This document shows, piece after piece, positions 1 to 8,376 of a stretch of DNA of 64,000 nt. Position 1 is the first letter of the stretch, and every line of letters starts with the position of its first letter. The stretch comes from Myxococcales bacterium (lineage in GTDB: Bacteria; Myxococcota_A; Polyangia; Nannocystales; Nannocystaceae): assembly GCA_020633295.1 (NCBI GenBank), contig JACKDW010000009.1:1-64000 (forward strand), given 5' to 3'. The notes beneath the pieces are model-generated. The model saw only the letters and a list, made by a program, of their open reading frames with translations, did not search any database and was not told where the DNA came from. The position numbers and the translations under genes are program-made.

Positions 1-110
1 GCCTCGTCGAGGTCTGGGTCGGACAAGAGTGCGAGGCCGGCTGTACGTGCGACGGGCAGGAGCCGCCCCTCGTGATGTGCCAGGACAACACGTGCGTGGC
101 GGTACAGTAG
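1..110 (+). CDS. C-terminal end of a Cys-rich protein (partial)
   Basis: The reading frame beginning at base 3 is open from the left edge to a TAG at 108-110 and encodes about 35 residues ending C-E-A-G-C-T-C-D-G-Q, then V-M-C-Q-D-N-T-C and V-A-V-Q. Five cysteines in this short tail resemble the Cys-rich ends of myxobacterial secreted or lipoprotein products such as the one at 16489-17607. The start and main body lie outside the window, so no function can be given. It could be a chance open frame, but the regular Cys spacing argues for a real gene end. Confidence 0.5.
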   Translation, partial: LVEVWVGQECEAGCTCDGQEPPLVMCQDNTCVAVQ

Positions 111-162
111 TAACTGCCGCTCGAGCCGGCCGAGGGCGTGAGGAGTTTTTTTTCGACCTGGA

Positions 163-172
163 TGTAAGGTTC
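163..172 (+). promoter_or_regulatory. Conserved box TGTAAGGTTC upstream of Asp/Gly lipoprotein 1
   Basis: TGTAAGGTTC lies 73 bases before the ATG at 236. The same ten bases lie 72 bases before the ATG of the paralogous gene at 7626, and both are followed by a CCGCGGG or CCGCGCGGG stretch. The flanking DNA is otherwise diverged, so conservation of sequence and spacing suggests a promoter element, possibly the -35 region of an ECF-type sigma factor. That assignment is inference. Confidence 0.4.
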
Positions 173-235
173 TCACCGCGCGGGCTCCCTACCTATAAGC
201 GCTGGCAAGCGGCCAGCGGCACACAGGAGCCCATC

Positions 236-685
236 ATGTTCTTGAAGAAGTGTTTCATGTTCCCGCTCTCGCTCGCGTTCGTGCTCGGCCTCGGCGTCGC
301 CGGCTGTGACACCGGAGACGGTTTCAACGGCGAGCCGCGCAACGGTAACGTCGACGTCGACGAGGATGACGACGGCCTCGACGACCAGGACTGCGAGGAC
401 TGCGAGGACGAGGACGAGGACGACGGAGACGACGGCGACGACGACGAGGACGACGGCGACGACGACGATGACGGCGACGACGACGATGACGGCGACGACG
501 ACGATGACGACGGCGACGACGACGACGGAGACGACGGCGACGACGACGACGGAGACGACGCCGATGACGACGATGACGGAGACGACGGAGACGACGGAGA
601 CGACGGCGACGGAGACGACGGAGACGGCGACGGCGACGGAGACGACGGAGACGACGGCGACGAGGACGACGGCGACGACGACTGA
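236..685 (+). CDS. Asp/Gly-repeat lipoprotein, copy 1
   Basis: A 149-residue protein with a signal peptide (M-F-L-K-K-C-F, hydrophobic core, lipobox V-A-G-C with Cys24). A short segment D-T-G-D-G-F-N-G-E-P-R-N-G-N-V-D-V-D follows, then a C-x2-C pair (D-C-E-D-C-E-D). The last hundred residues are almost only Asp, Gly and Glu in DDGDD-type units. The mature protein should be lipidated, intrinsically disordered and extremely acidic, with obvious capacity to bind cations such as calcium, but no catalytic motif. The ATG at 236 was chosen because the lipoprotein signal starts there and the paralogue at 7626 begins identically; the upstream extension of the frame is not signal-like. The repetitive DNA (GACGACGGC units) opens all other frames too, giving spurious antisense ORFs. 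The exact repeat number may be unstable or mis-assembled. Function unknown. Confidence 0.8.
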   Translation: MFLKKCFMFPLSLAFVLGLGVAGCDTGDGFNGEPRNGNVDVDEDDDGLDDQDCEDCEDEDEDDGDDGDDDEDDGDDDDDGDDDDDGDDDDDDGDDDDGDDGDDDDGDDADDDDDGDDGDDGDDGDGDDGDGDGDGDDGDDGDEDDGDDD

Positions 686-715
686 GCGCGCTGGAGTTCC
701 TTGACACTCACAACG

Positions 716-764
716 CAACGGGCCCGATGATGCACGCCGCGCGCGTCGCGTCATCGGGCCGTTG
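716..764. terminator. Inverted repeat between convergent genes
   Basis: CAACGGGCCCGATGA (716-730) pairs with TCATCGGGCCGTTG (751-764) with one bulged G. It lies between the plus-strand lipoprotein stop at 685 and the minus-strand kinase stop at 801, so it can act as a bidirectional terminator. There is no T-run. A related GGCCCGATG hairpin lies after the paralogous lipoprotein (8139-8167). Confidence 0.55.
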
Positions 765-800
765 TCGTCGGCGCTCGTGGTCGCGTCGCTGGGTCGAGCG

Positions 801-2942
801 TCACGCGATCCAGCGGCGCAACGTCTCGGCCAGGTGGTCGCTGCGGATCGGCTTGGCGATGAAGTCGTTCATCCCGACGGCGAAGCAGCGCTCCTGATCC
901 TCGCGGAACGCGTTTGCGGTCATGGCGATGATCGGCGTGCGCGCGCGCTCGTCCGGGAGCGCGCGGATCCTCGTCGTCGTCTCGTAGCCGTCCATGCCCG
1001 GCATCATGCAGTCCATCAACACCGCGTCGTAGGCCCGGCGGGTCAGCTGCTCGAGCGCACGCTCGCCGCTCGCGACCACGTCGACCGTGTAGCCCATCTG
1101 CTGCAGGAGCCCGCGCGCGACCCGTTGGTTCACGGGGTGGTCCTCGACGACGAGCACCGTGGCGCCGGCGCGCGCGCGCGGCAGGGACGTCGACGCGGGC
1201 GCGCGCTCATCGAGGCGCGACGTCGCCGACAGCAGGTCCACGATCACGGCGCGCAGCCGTCTGCTGCGGACCGGCCACGCGAGCGCCACGAGTCGCTCGT
1301 CTGCTGGGAGCGGCGGGCTCGTCGGCGACGCGCTCGGGGTCGTGAACGCGATGATCCGCGCGGCTCGGGCTCGCTGACGCGAGAGCCAGGCGTCGTCGAC
1401 GAGCTCCCGATCGACCAGCGCGATCGCGCCGTCGTGCGTCGCCTCGAGCCGCGCGCGCGCGAGCGCGGGTGTGTCGGTCACCTCGACCTCGAGACCCCAG
1501 CCCTCGAGCTGCGCCGCGAGCAGCCGCGTGCGCGCGCGCCGGCGCGACAGCAGCAGCGCGCGTCCGGACAGCGCGGGCTCCTGCGCGCGCTCGCACGAGC
1601 CCCGCGCGAACGGCAGCAGGACGGTGAACGCGGTGCCCTCGCCGGCGACGCTCTCGAAGGTGATGCGCCCGCCCATGGCCTCGACCAGCTCACGCGTGAT
1701 CACGAGCCCCAGGCCGGTGCCGCCGTGGTTGCGCGACGCCGTGTCGTCGAGCTGCGTGAACACCTGGAACAGGCGCTCGCGGTCCTGCTCGGCGATGCCG
1801 ATGCCGGTGTCGCGCACGACGATCGAGATCCACAGGCTGTCGTCGTCCTCGCGCGCGACCGCGGCCGTCAGCGTGACCTCGCCCGCGTCCGTGAACTTCA
1901 CCGCGTTGCTGAGGAGGTTGAGCAGCACCTGGCGCAGGCGGCTCGGATCGCCGGTCACCCAGGTCGGCAGGTCGTCGGTCAGGCGCGTGGCGAGGTCGAG
2001 CCCGCGGGCCGCGGCCGCGTGGGCGACGATCTCGAGCGCGCCCTCGAGCACGCCCTCGAGCTCGAAGCGCGCGCGCGCGAGCTCGAGCTTGCCGGCCTCG
2101 ATCTTCGAGAAGTCGAGGATGTTGCCGATCACCGCGAGCAGCGCGTCGGCGGAGCTGCGCACCATCTCGAGGTAGTCGCGCTGCTGCGGCGCGAGCTCGC
2201 TGAGCGCGAGCAGCTCGCTCCCGCCGAGGATCGCGTTCAGCGGCGTGCGCAGCTCGTGGGTCACCGTCGCCAGGAAGCGGCTCTTCGCGCGCGTCGACGA
2301 GAGCGCCTCGTCGCGCGCGCGCCGGAGGTCCTCGGACTGGGCCGCGAGGTGCTCGGCCTGCTCGCGCAGGCGCTCGCTCGCGGCGGCCGTGGTCAGCGCG
2401 CCGAGCTCGAGGCGCGCGAGCAGCCGGGCGCGCGAGGCCGTGATGATGAGCCCGAGCGCCGAGCTCGAGGCCAGGTTGATCGCCCAGTGGGTGTAGGCCG
2501 CGGGCTCGTAGCCCGCCGCGGTCTGCGACCAGACGATGACCCCGGTGATCGACGTGAGCGCGGTGATCCACGTGACCGGGAGCAGCGCGGAGATGCCGAG
2601 GATCGAGATGATGAGCACCACGGTCTGCGCCGGGTCGCCGCTGAACGCGGGGAAGCACAGCGCGAAGCCCATCCCGGTCATCCCGAGGACCAAGAACAGC
2701 GGGTTCACCCAGCGATCCGAGACGCGATCGAGCAGCGCCCAGACGATCAGGAACACGGCGGCGGCGGACGCCGAGCCGACGGCGTACGGTGTGCCCGGCT
2801 GCAGCGGCGGCGCGATCAGGTAGAGCAGCGCGAACGCGGCGTAGACGATCGCGATGAGCGGGGACGCCAAGCGCCCGACCGCGCGCGCGCGCCGGTGCGT
2901 CGCCCGGGCGATCGCGTCGTCGCTCGGGCGCTCGACCTCCAT
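801..2942 (-). CDS. Membrane-bound hybrid sensor histidine kinase
   Basis: A 713-residue two-component kinase. About five or six hydrophobic segments occupy residues 26-168 (an uncharacterised 7TM-like sensor region). A coiled stretch at 185-215 leads to a HisKA domain with H229 in H-E-L-R-T-P-L-N. The HATPase domain has its N box N-L-L-S-N-A-V-K-F-T near 342-351, G1 D-T-G-I-G-I at 378-383 and G2 G-G-T-G-L-G-L near 407. Residues 460-575 look like a degenerate receiver lacking the acidic pocket. A canonical receiver follows at 595-713 with E600-D601, phospho-acceptor D644 and K697. The expected phosphorelay is H229 to D644, with output through a protein outside this window. ATG at 2942; the protein is complete. 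No DNA-binding output domain is present and no partner regulator is adjacent. Confidence 0.93.
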   Translation of the reverse strand: MEVERPSDDAIARATHRRARAVGRLASPLIAIVYAAFALLYLIAPPLQPGTPYAVGSASAAAVFLIVWALLDRVSDRWVNPLFLVLGMTGMGFALCFPAFSGDPAQTVVLIISILGISALLPVTWITALTSITGVIVWSQTAAGYEPAAYTHWAINLASSSALGLIITASRARLLARLELGALTTAAASERLREQAEHLAAQSEDLRRARDEALSSTRAKSRFLATVTHELRTPLNAILGGSELLALSELAPQQRDYLEMVRSSADALLAVIGNILDFSKIEAGKLELARARFELEGVLEGALEIVAHAAAARGLDLATRLTDDLPTWVTGDPSRLRQVLLNLLSNAVKFTDAGEVTLTAAVAREDDDSLWISIVVRDTGIGIAEQDRERLFQVFTQLDDTASRNHGGTGLGLVITRELVEAMGGRITFESVAGEGTAFTVLLPFARGSCERAQEPALSGRALLLSRRRARTRLLAAQLEGWGLEVEVTDTPALARARLEATHDGAIALVDRELVDDAWLSRQRARAARIIAFTTPSASPTSPPLPADERLVALAWPVRSRRLRAVIVDLLSATSRLDERAPASTSLPRARAGATVLVVEDHPVNQRVARGLLQQMGYTVDVVASGERALEQLTRRAYDAVLMDCMMPGMDGYETTTRIRALPDERARTPIIAMTANAFREDQERCFAVGMNDFIAKPIRSDHLAETLRRWIA

Positions 2943-3231
2943 CGCTTGAGTTCTCGCCCGACGCGGGCGGGGGATCCAGTACCTCGACGTTGCGGCGCGC
3001 GGCGGCGCGCGGCGACGCCCCGCCGCGCGCGCTCGCGGGACCCTTCATACATGGCTTTGGGGACTCGTCACGCGCGCCGGACGGGCTCGCGCGCGAGCGT
3101 CTCGTCGCGCAGCGGCGCCGCGTCGACGCGCAGGATCGTCACCACGCCGGCGCCGCGCTCACGCCCTGTGAGCGCGGTGAGCCGCTCGTCACGCGCGCTG
3201 GGGTATCATCCCGCGTCTCGGTCGACGCGCG

Positions 3232-4284
3232 ATGCGAGCGTTCATGCAGCGAGAGGTCTGGCCGCGCGGCGCGGGCGTGCGGCTGCGCGCGTTGAGCCGG
3301 AGCGGCGTGTTCTACGGCGAGCTCGACGACGATCGCTACCTGTCCGTCTTCACGACCGCGGCGCGCCAGCGCGCGGCGCGTTTTCGTGTGTCGGGCGACA
3401 TCGACGCCATGGCGGTCAGCGACGACGGCGCCCGGGTCGCGACCGTGCGAGGCGGGGGCGCCCTGGTCCGCGAGGCCGAGACGGGACGCGTGCTGTGGCG
3501 CGGCGCCGAGCTCCCCTGCGGCTCGCGGAGCGCGAGCGGCGAGCTCGTGGTGGACGAGCGCTTCATCGCGCTGGCGTCGGACAACCAGGCGCTCGTGCTG
3601 AGCTCGGACGAGATCCCGCGCGGCCTCCCGTATCACTCGCGGGGCGCGACGCGCCGCTGGGTCCTGATCGAGCTGCACCGGTCCGAGCCGCCGCGCGAGT
3701 TCCTGTGCCGCTGCCTCGGCGCGACCTCGGTGACGCCGACCTGCGCCGTGATCTCGGCGGACGGCCGCTGGATCCCGCTGCCGATGGCGGACGCGAGCGT
3801 GCGGCTGTGGGATCGCGCGCGCGGCCAGCTGCACGAGCCAGCGCCGACGCGTCGTGACGCCCGCGCGCTCCAGCGGCTCGACGGGGACCGCTGGCGCTGG
3901 CTGGATCCGGCGCTCGGTCGATTCATCCCGACGCCGCGCTACCCCGACGCGATCTACCAGCGGTCGCCGGTGGCCATCGCGGCCAGCCTCGGGTGTCCGG
4001 TGCTCGCGTGGCAGCGCCCCGACGTCCTCGAGGTTGGCGGGATCCCGGGCCCCGACTACACCGAGGTCGACTGCAGCGTGGCGCGCCCCGACGCGATGGC
4101 GATCGATCACGCGGGCGAGCACGTCGCGCTCGCGTCTCGCGGCGTCGTCGAGCTCGTCCACCTGCCGCGGCGCGAGCGCTCGCGCGTGCCTGGCGTTCGC
4201 GCCAGGGCGCTGGCCTTCGCGCCCGGCGGGCTGCTGTACGCGCGCGAGGACGATCACACGATCCGCGTGCTCGGGCCGGGGTGA
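3232..4284 (+). CDS. WD40-like beta-propeller protein
   Basis: A 350-residue protein without a signal peptide. It shows repeated beta-propeller-type phrases such as A-M-A-V-S-D-D-G-A-R-V-A-T-V (about residue 59), A-S-V-R-L-W-D-R-A (about 188), A-M-A-I-D-H-A-G-E-H-V-A-L-A-S (about 290) and D-D-H-T-I-R-V-L at the C-terminus. These match the S-x-D-G and R-x-W-D signatures of WD40 and related repeats. It probably forms a cytoplasmic scaffold of five to seven blades; no enzymatic motif was seen. It stands alone on the plus strand and converges on the EF-Tu-like gene 20 bases downstream. Two close ATG codons (3232 and 3244) are possible starts. The specific role is unknown. Confidence 0.7.
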   Translation: MRAFMQREVWPRGAGVRLRALSRSGVFYGELDDDRYLSVFTTAARQRAARFRVSGDIDAMAVSDDGARVATVRGGGALVREAETGRVLWRGAELPCGSRSASGELVVDERFIALASDNQALVLSSDEIPRGLPYHSRGATRRWVLIELHRSEPPREFLCRCLGATSVTPTCAVISADGRWIPLPMADASVRLWDRARGQLHEPAPTRRDARALQRLDGDRWRWLDPALGRFIPTPRYPDAIYQRSPVAIAASLGCPVLAWQRPDVLEVGGIPGPDYTEVDCSVARPDAMAIDHAGEHVALASRGVVELVHLPRRERSRVPGVRARALAFAPGGLLYAREDDHTIRVLGPG

Positions 4285-4304
4285 GGCGCCGGCCTACGAC
4301 GGGC

Positions 4305-5561
4305 TCAGGGCACCCACGGCCGCGTCGCCTCGATCACGCGCCCGTAGGCGACGACCTCGTCCTTCTCCCGCAGCAGGAAGCGGTCCCCGGGCTCCGAGAC
4401 GATCGGTACGTCGAGCCAGATCCAGTGCTGGAGCGTCGTCGCTGGGGGCGGGAACGAGCGCTCGTAGGCGACGACGCACGCGACCTTGGTGGCGTGGATG
4501 TGCAGCGTCGCCTGCAGACCCTCGCGGTAGCGCGTGTCGGGATCGAGGGCGTCGGGCAGCAGCACCTGGACCTCGACGAACATCCGGTCGCGCGCGCGCG
4601 CGGAGCCAGGCGCGCAGACGACGTGCACCCGGTCGAGCGCCGGATCCTCCAGGTTGTCGCCCTCGCCCTCGAGCAGGACCTCGGCGGGCTCGCCCGCCCG
4701 CACGCGCTGACGCGCGGAGCCGGTCGAGCGCAGCTCGATCACGCGACCTGGCCACGCGACGCCGCCGCCCAGCAGCTCGACGGACGCGCCGGGCGTGAGC
4801 GCGCCCTGACGCACGCGGCCCGCGACCCACGTCCTGGGCTTGTCGTGCGCGGCTCGTCGAGGTTGCGCGAGCGCCGACTCGATCGCCATCCACAGCGGCG
4901 CCTCGCGCTCGCGCGCCGGCATCGGCAGCGCGTCGCAGGCCTCGAGCGTGCGCAGCAGCGCGCGGAAGGCTCGCGAGTCGTGATCCGCAGGCGCGGCGAG
5001 CACCCGCGCGGCGGAGGTGTACACGATCACCGCCTCGTCGCCGCGCGCCCCGCTGTCGTTGAGGAGCTCGCGGGCGTCGACCTCGATCAGCTCGAGCAGC
5101 TCCTCGTCCTCCTCGACGAGCTCGAGCTTCGTCACCACGACGACCCAGTCGCGCACGCCCATGTACGCGGCGAGCCGCGCCTGCGCCCGCGTCTCGGGCA
5201 TGACGCCGTCCTCGGCGGAGATCACGAGCACGCCCGCCTCGACCATCTCGAGCCCCGCGAGGAAGCGGTCCACTTGCTTGCTCGCCGTCGGGAGCACCGA
5301 CCAGAGGTAGCGGCGCGCGGCGGTTCTCCCGGTCACGTGCAGCCGGTTCGTGATCGTCCGTGAGGGGTTGCCGAGCCGGCTCGGCGTGCTCGTGGCGAGC
5401 GGGGGCGCGTGACGGAGCGTCCCCCAGCCGCGGGCCGTGAGCGCGCGCTGGAGCGCCTCGAGCAGCGTGCGTCGCCCGCTCCCCGGATGTCCGAACAGCC
5501 CGAGCGAGAGCGACGGGAGCTCGGACTGGGCGTACTCGTCTTCCATCGGTGCGGCGACCAC
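4305..5561 (-). CDS. EF-Tu-like protein with degenerate GTP-binding motifs
   Basis: A 418-residue protein that aligns by eye with elongation factor Tu (about 395 residues) along its length. V-I-S-A-E-D-G-V-M-P-E-T-R corresponds to EF-Tu V-V-A-A-T-D-G-P-M-P-Q-T-R, and E-E-L-L-E-L-I-E-V-D-A-R-E-L-L to E-E-L-L-E-L-V-E-M-E-V-R-E-L-L. V-A-G-R-V-R-Q-G in domain 2 matches V-T-G-R-V-E-R-G. The nucleotide pocket is broken. The P-loop reads G-H-P-G-S-G-R-R-T (24-32), with Arg for the essential Lys. D-C-P-G-H of G3 is V-L-P-T-A (89-93), and N-K-x-D of G4 is T-K-L-E (144-147). Domains 2 and 3 look intact, so it may bind tRNA, a nucleotide-exchange partner or another EF-Tu ligand without GTP switching. 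Start GTG at 5561; ATG at 5546 is an alternative. Single gene, not in a ribosomal-protein operon. Confidence 0.8.
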   Translation of the reverse strand: MVAAPMEDEYAQSELPSLSLGLFGHPGSGRRTLLEALQRALTARGWGTLRHAPPLATSTPSRLGNPSRTITNRLHVTGRTAARRYLWSVLPTASKQVDRFLAGLEMVEAGVLVISAEDGVMPETRAQARLAAYMGVRDWVVVVTKLELVEEDEELLELIEVDARELLNDSGARGDEAVIVYTSAARVLAAPADHDSRAFRALLRTLEACDALPMPAREREAPLWMAIESALAQPRRAAHDKPRTWVAGRVRQGALTPGASVELLGGGVAWPGRVIELRSTGSARQRVRAGEPAEVLLEGEGDNLEDPALDRVHVVCAPGSARARDRMFVEVQVLLPDALDPDTRYREGLQATLHIHATKVACVVAYERSFPPPATTLQHWIWLDVPIVSEPGDRFLLREKDEVVAYGRVIEATRPWVP

Positions 5562-5660
5562 GATACACGCGATCGCCTCGACGCGCGCAGCCGTGAACGC
5601 GGCCGCGACGTCGAGCGGGGAGGGGCGCAGCAGCGAGTCGGCATAACGGAGGGTGTGCGC

Positions 5661-6386
5661 CTATCCGTAGGCCCAGCGCAGCGCCCAGCCGAGCGCCAGC
5701 AGCGGCGACAGCACGAGCGCGGCGCCGAGCAGCGACAGCCGTCGACGCGCGCGCACGCGGGCGATGGCGTCCTCGAGCGTGCGCAGGCTGTGGGCGAGCC
5801 GCTCACGGTCTCGCCCTGTGCGCGCGCGCAGCGTGACGCCCGCGAGGATCGAGTCGACCCCACAGTAGCCGCAGCTCGCGATCAGGTCCTCGTCGCGGAC
5901 CTCGAGCGGCGCGCCGCATCCCCGGCAGCGCGGCGGCGCGCCGTCGTCCTCGGGCGCGGCGGCGGCCATCGCCTCGGCGTTGTCGATGGCGGTCGTCACC
6001 CAGATCGAGAGCACCACCGCGATCAGCCCGCCAGGCAGCAGCGCCGGGATCGCCGCGAACGCGAGCCGTGAGGCCAGCGTGTACGCGGCGTCGTCGAGGT
6101 AGATGTGCGCGGCCACGGCCGCGGGCGGGAGCAGCCACACCGCGAGGCCGGCGACGATCGTCCAGCGCCACGAGGGCGGCGACGTGAGCCGCGACCAGAG
6201 CGGCTCGAGCTGGCGACGCGCGTCGACGCGGCGCGCGAGCGTGCGCGCGGCCTCGACGTACTCCGGGGGCAGCTCGACCTCGGCGCCGCAGTGTCGACAC
6301 GCGAGCCCGCCTGCGGCGCTCGTGGAGGCCGCGAGCGGCAGCGCGGCGGCGCACGACGGGCACACGAGCGCGTCCAGCTGGCTCAC
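5661..6386 (-). CDS. Membrane protein with two zinc ribbons
   Basis: A 241-residue protein with an N-terminal zinc-ribbon-like C-P-S-C ... C-R-H-C (about residues 9-34) and two hydrophobic segments at about 80-140. A second ribbon C-R-G-C-G ... C-G-Y-C-G lies near 170-195, and a C-terminal hydrophobic helix follows. The GTG at 6386 was chosen because it overlaps the stop of the upstream gene as GTGA, which indicates translational coupling; the longer frame upstream of it is Arg-rich and not convincing. It is the second gene of a two-gene operon with another membrane protein. The ribbons probably bind Zn and hold a cytosolic complex at the membrane. Function unknown. Confidence 0.75.
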   Translation of the reverse strand: MSQLDALVCPSCAAALPLAASTSAAGGLACRHCGAEVELPPEYVEAARTLARRVDARRQLEPLWSRLTSPPSWRWTIVAGLAVWLLPPAAVAAHIYLDDAAYTLASRLAFAAIPALLPGGLIAVVLSIWVTTAIDNAEAMAAAAPEDDGAPPRCRGCGAPLEVRDEDLIASCGYCGVDSILAGVTLRARTGRDRERLAHSLRTLEDAIARVRARRRLSLLGAALVLSPLLALGWALRWAYG

Positions 6387-7306
6387 TCGCCCCTCCGCAC
6401 GGTCACCGCGTGGGCGCACGCGTCGACGGCGAAGCGCGCGTCGGATCCCGGCGCGCCCTCGAGCCACAGCGCGTGGTCGATCCCGCCGAAGCGCAGCAGC
6501 TCAAACTCGACCGGCGCGCCGTCGGCCGTGAGCAGCGGCGCGCCCTCGGGCGTCAGCGCTCGGCTGTCACAGTCCGAGAACTGCTGCAGCTCGACGTAGA
6601 CCAGCCCCGAGGGCGGGAAGGTCGTCATGAACGCCCGCCGCCCCTGGCACGGTGTGATCGTGCAGACGCGGACGCGCTCGCCCGCGTACAGCGGCCGCGG
6701 CGCGTCGACGTGGCGCAGCTCGCCGATGACCACATCGACGGCTCGAGCGGCGCCGAGTCCCGCGACCGAGAGCGTGGCGAAGGCCGCGACCGTCAGCGAC
6801 ACGAGGGTGAGGCTGTGGCTCTCCCACTCGCTCATCGAGCGCAGCTCGGCGCGTCGCCGCAGCGCGAGCAGCTGCGCGAGTCCGGCGACCGCGAAGTACA
6901 CGCCGACGCCGAGGGTCATCCCGCCGAAGAAGCGCGCGTCGGTGCTCGCGGCGTCGAGCTCGCGCGCGCCCCACCCGATCAGCAGCGCGGCGGCGATGAG
7001 ATCATAGATCGCCGCCTGGCGGGAGGCCGGCCGCCAGCGCGCGGCGCCGTCGGCCCGGAGGCCCAACGTCAGCTCGGCGAGCGCGAAGGTCGTAGCGCTG
7101 ATGTGGAGGCCGAAGGTCGTGCCTGCCGTCAACACCACCAGGCCGGTCCACAGCGCGACGCCGCCGAGCGCGTAGACCCCGTCGAGCGCGCCGACATCCG
7201 CCGACGCCACGGCGCGCAGCGCCGACTCCCAGGGCATGGAGCCCAGGATCCACGTCAACCACAGCAGCGCGAAGGTCAGCAGCCTCAGGCCGATCGCGCG
7301 GAGCAT
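6383..7306 (-). CDS. Polytopic membrane protein with exposed C-terminal domain
   Basis: A 307-residue protein with about five hydrophobic helices in the first 200 residues (the first being L-L-T-F-A-L-L-W-L-T-W-I-L-G). The C-terminal domain of about 100 residues carries cysteines (C-T-I-T-P-C-Q, S-D-C-D-S, V-D-A-C-A) that could form disulphides outside the cytoplasm. The ATG at 7306 was preferred to an upstream TTG (7468), because the 54 extra residues would be mainly Arg/Ala/Pro and the ATG begins a natural membrane protein N-terminus. It is first gene of the operon with the zinc-ribbon membrane protein, overlapping it by four bases. No family recognised. Confidence 0.7.
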   Translation of the reverse strand: MLRAIGLRLLTFALLWLTWILGSMPWESALRAVASADVGALDGVYALGGVALWTGLVVLTAGTTFGLHISATTFALAELTLGLRADGAARWRPASRQAAIYDLIAAALLIGWGARELDAASTDARFFGGMTLGVGVYFAVAGLAQLLALRRRAELRSMSEWESHSLTLVSLTVAAFATLSVAGLGAARAVDVVIGELRHVDAPRPLYAGERVRVCTITPCQGRRAFMTTFPPSGLVYVELQQFSDCDSRALTPEGAPLLTADGAPVEFELLRFGGIDHALWLEGAPGSDARFAVDACAHAVTVRRGE

Positions 7307-7553
7307 GGCCCTGCGAGCATACGCTCTCCGACCCGCGCGGCGCGACCGCGCGCGCGACCGCGCGCCGGCGGCGGGACCTCCCCGGGCCGTCTGTCGGCGG
7401 CTTGTCGGCCCGCTGAGCGCGGGTCGCCGCGGCCGGGGCGGCGCGAGCAGGTCTTTGGATATGTTCAAAAAGACAGGACATTCACCGGGCGCTCCCGTCT
7501 ACGGGCCTCCTGATGCGGGCCTGGGGCGACGGCGAATTGTCTGTCACTCGGGG

Positions 7554-7563
7554 TGTAAGGTTC
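7554..7563 (+). promoter_or_regulatory. Conserved box TGTAAGGTTC upstream of Asp/Gly lipoprotein 2
   Basis: The box lies 72 bases before the ATG at 7626 and matches the box at 163-172. The intergenic stretch 7307-7625 (319 bases) holds this element and an AT-rich patch around 7460-7490 (TATGTTCAAAAAGACAGGACATTC) that may be the promoter region of the minus-strand operon. Nothing else is evident in that stretch. Confidence 0.4.
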
Positions 7564-7625
7564 GCTCCCCGCGGGTGACGGACAGATGAGCGCCGGCGCG
7601 AGGTCGGCGGCGTACAGGAGCCACC

Positions 7626-8099
<474 letters not shown>

Positions 8100-8138
8100 T
8101 CACGCTCGTTCCCCGAACGGCGTCACGCGCCGAGGGCA

Positions 8139-8167
8139 GGCCCGATGGCGCAGCGCGCCACCGGGCC
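8139..8167 (+). terminator. Hairpin after lipoprotein 2
   Basis: GGCCCGATGGCGC (8139-8151), loop AGC, GCGCCACCGGGCC (8155-8167): twelve of thirteen pairs form. It lies 39 bases after the stop and shares GGCCCGATG with the hairpin after lipoprotein 1. There is no T-run, so it may be a weak terminator or mRNA-stabilising stem. Confidence 0.5.
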
Positions 8168-8376
8168 GACGCCAGCGGTCACGAGTCGCTCACCGTTCGC
8201 TCGGCGGTGTACGAGCGTCGTCACAGACGCTCGCGAGCACGCGATATCGAGCCGCGGCGCCCATCCGCCGCGGCTCGCGGCGTATCGACGCCGCCGCCAC
8301 GCGTCTCGACGAGCTGCACGTGACGTTGCGAATTCGCCCCTTTAGCCGGGTCCCGAGGTGTTGGTAAGAAGGGCGT

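Noticed and set aside
173..754. Val-, Ser- and Arg-repeat open frames on the minus strand and a Thr-repeat frame on the plus strand over the Asp/Gly gene.
   Set aside because: They are mirror images of the GACGAC repeat in other frames. Only the Asp/Gly frame has a lipoprotein signal and a paralogue with the same start.
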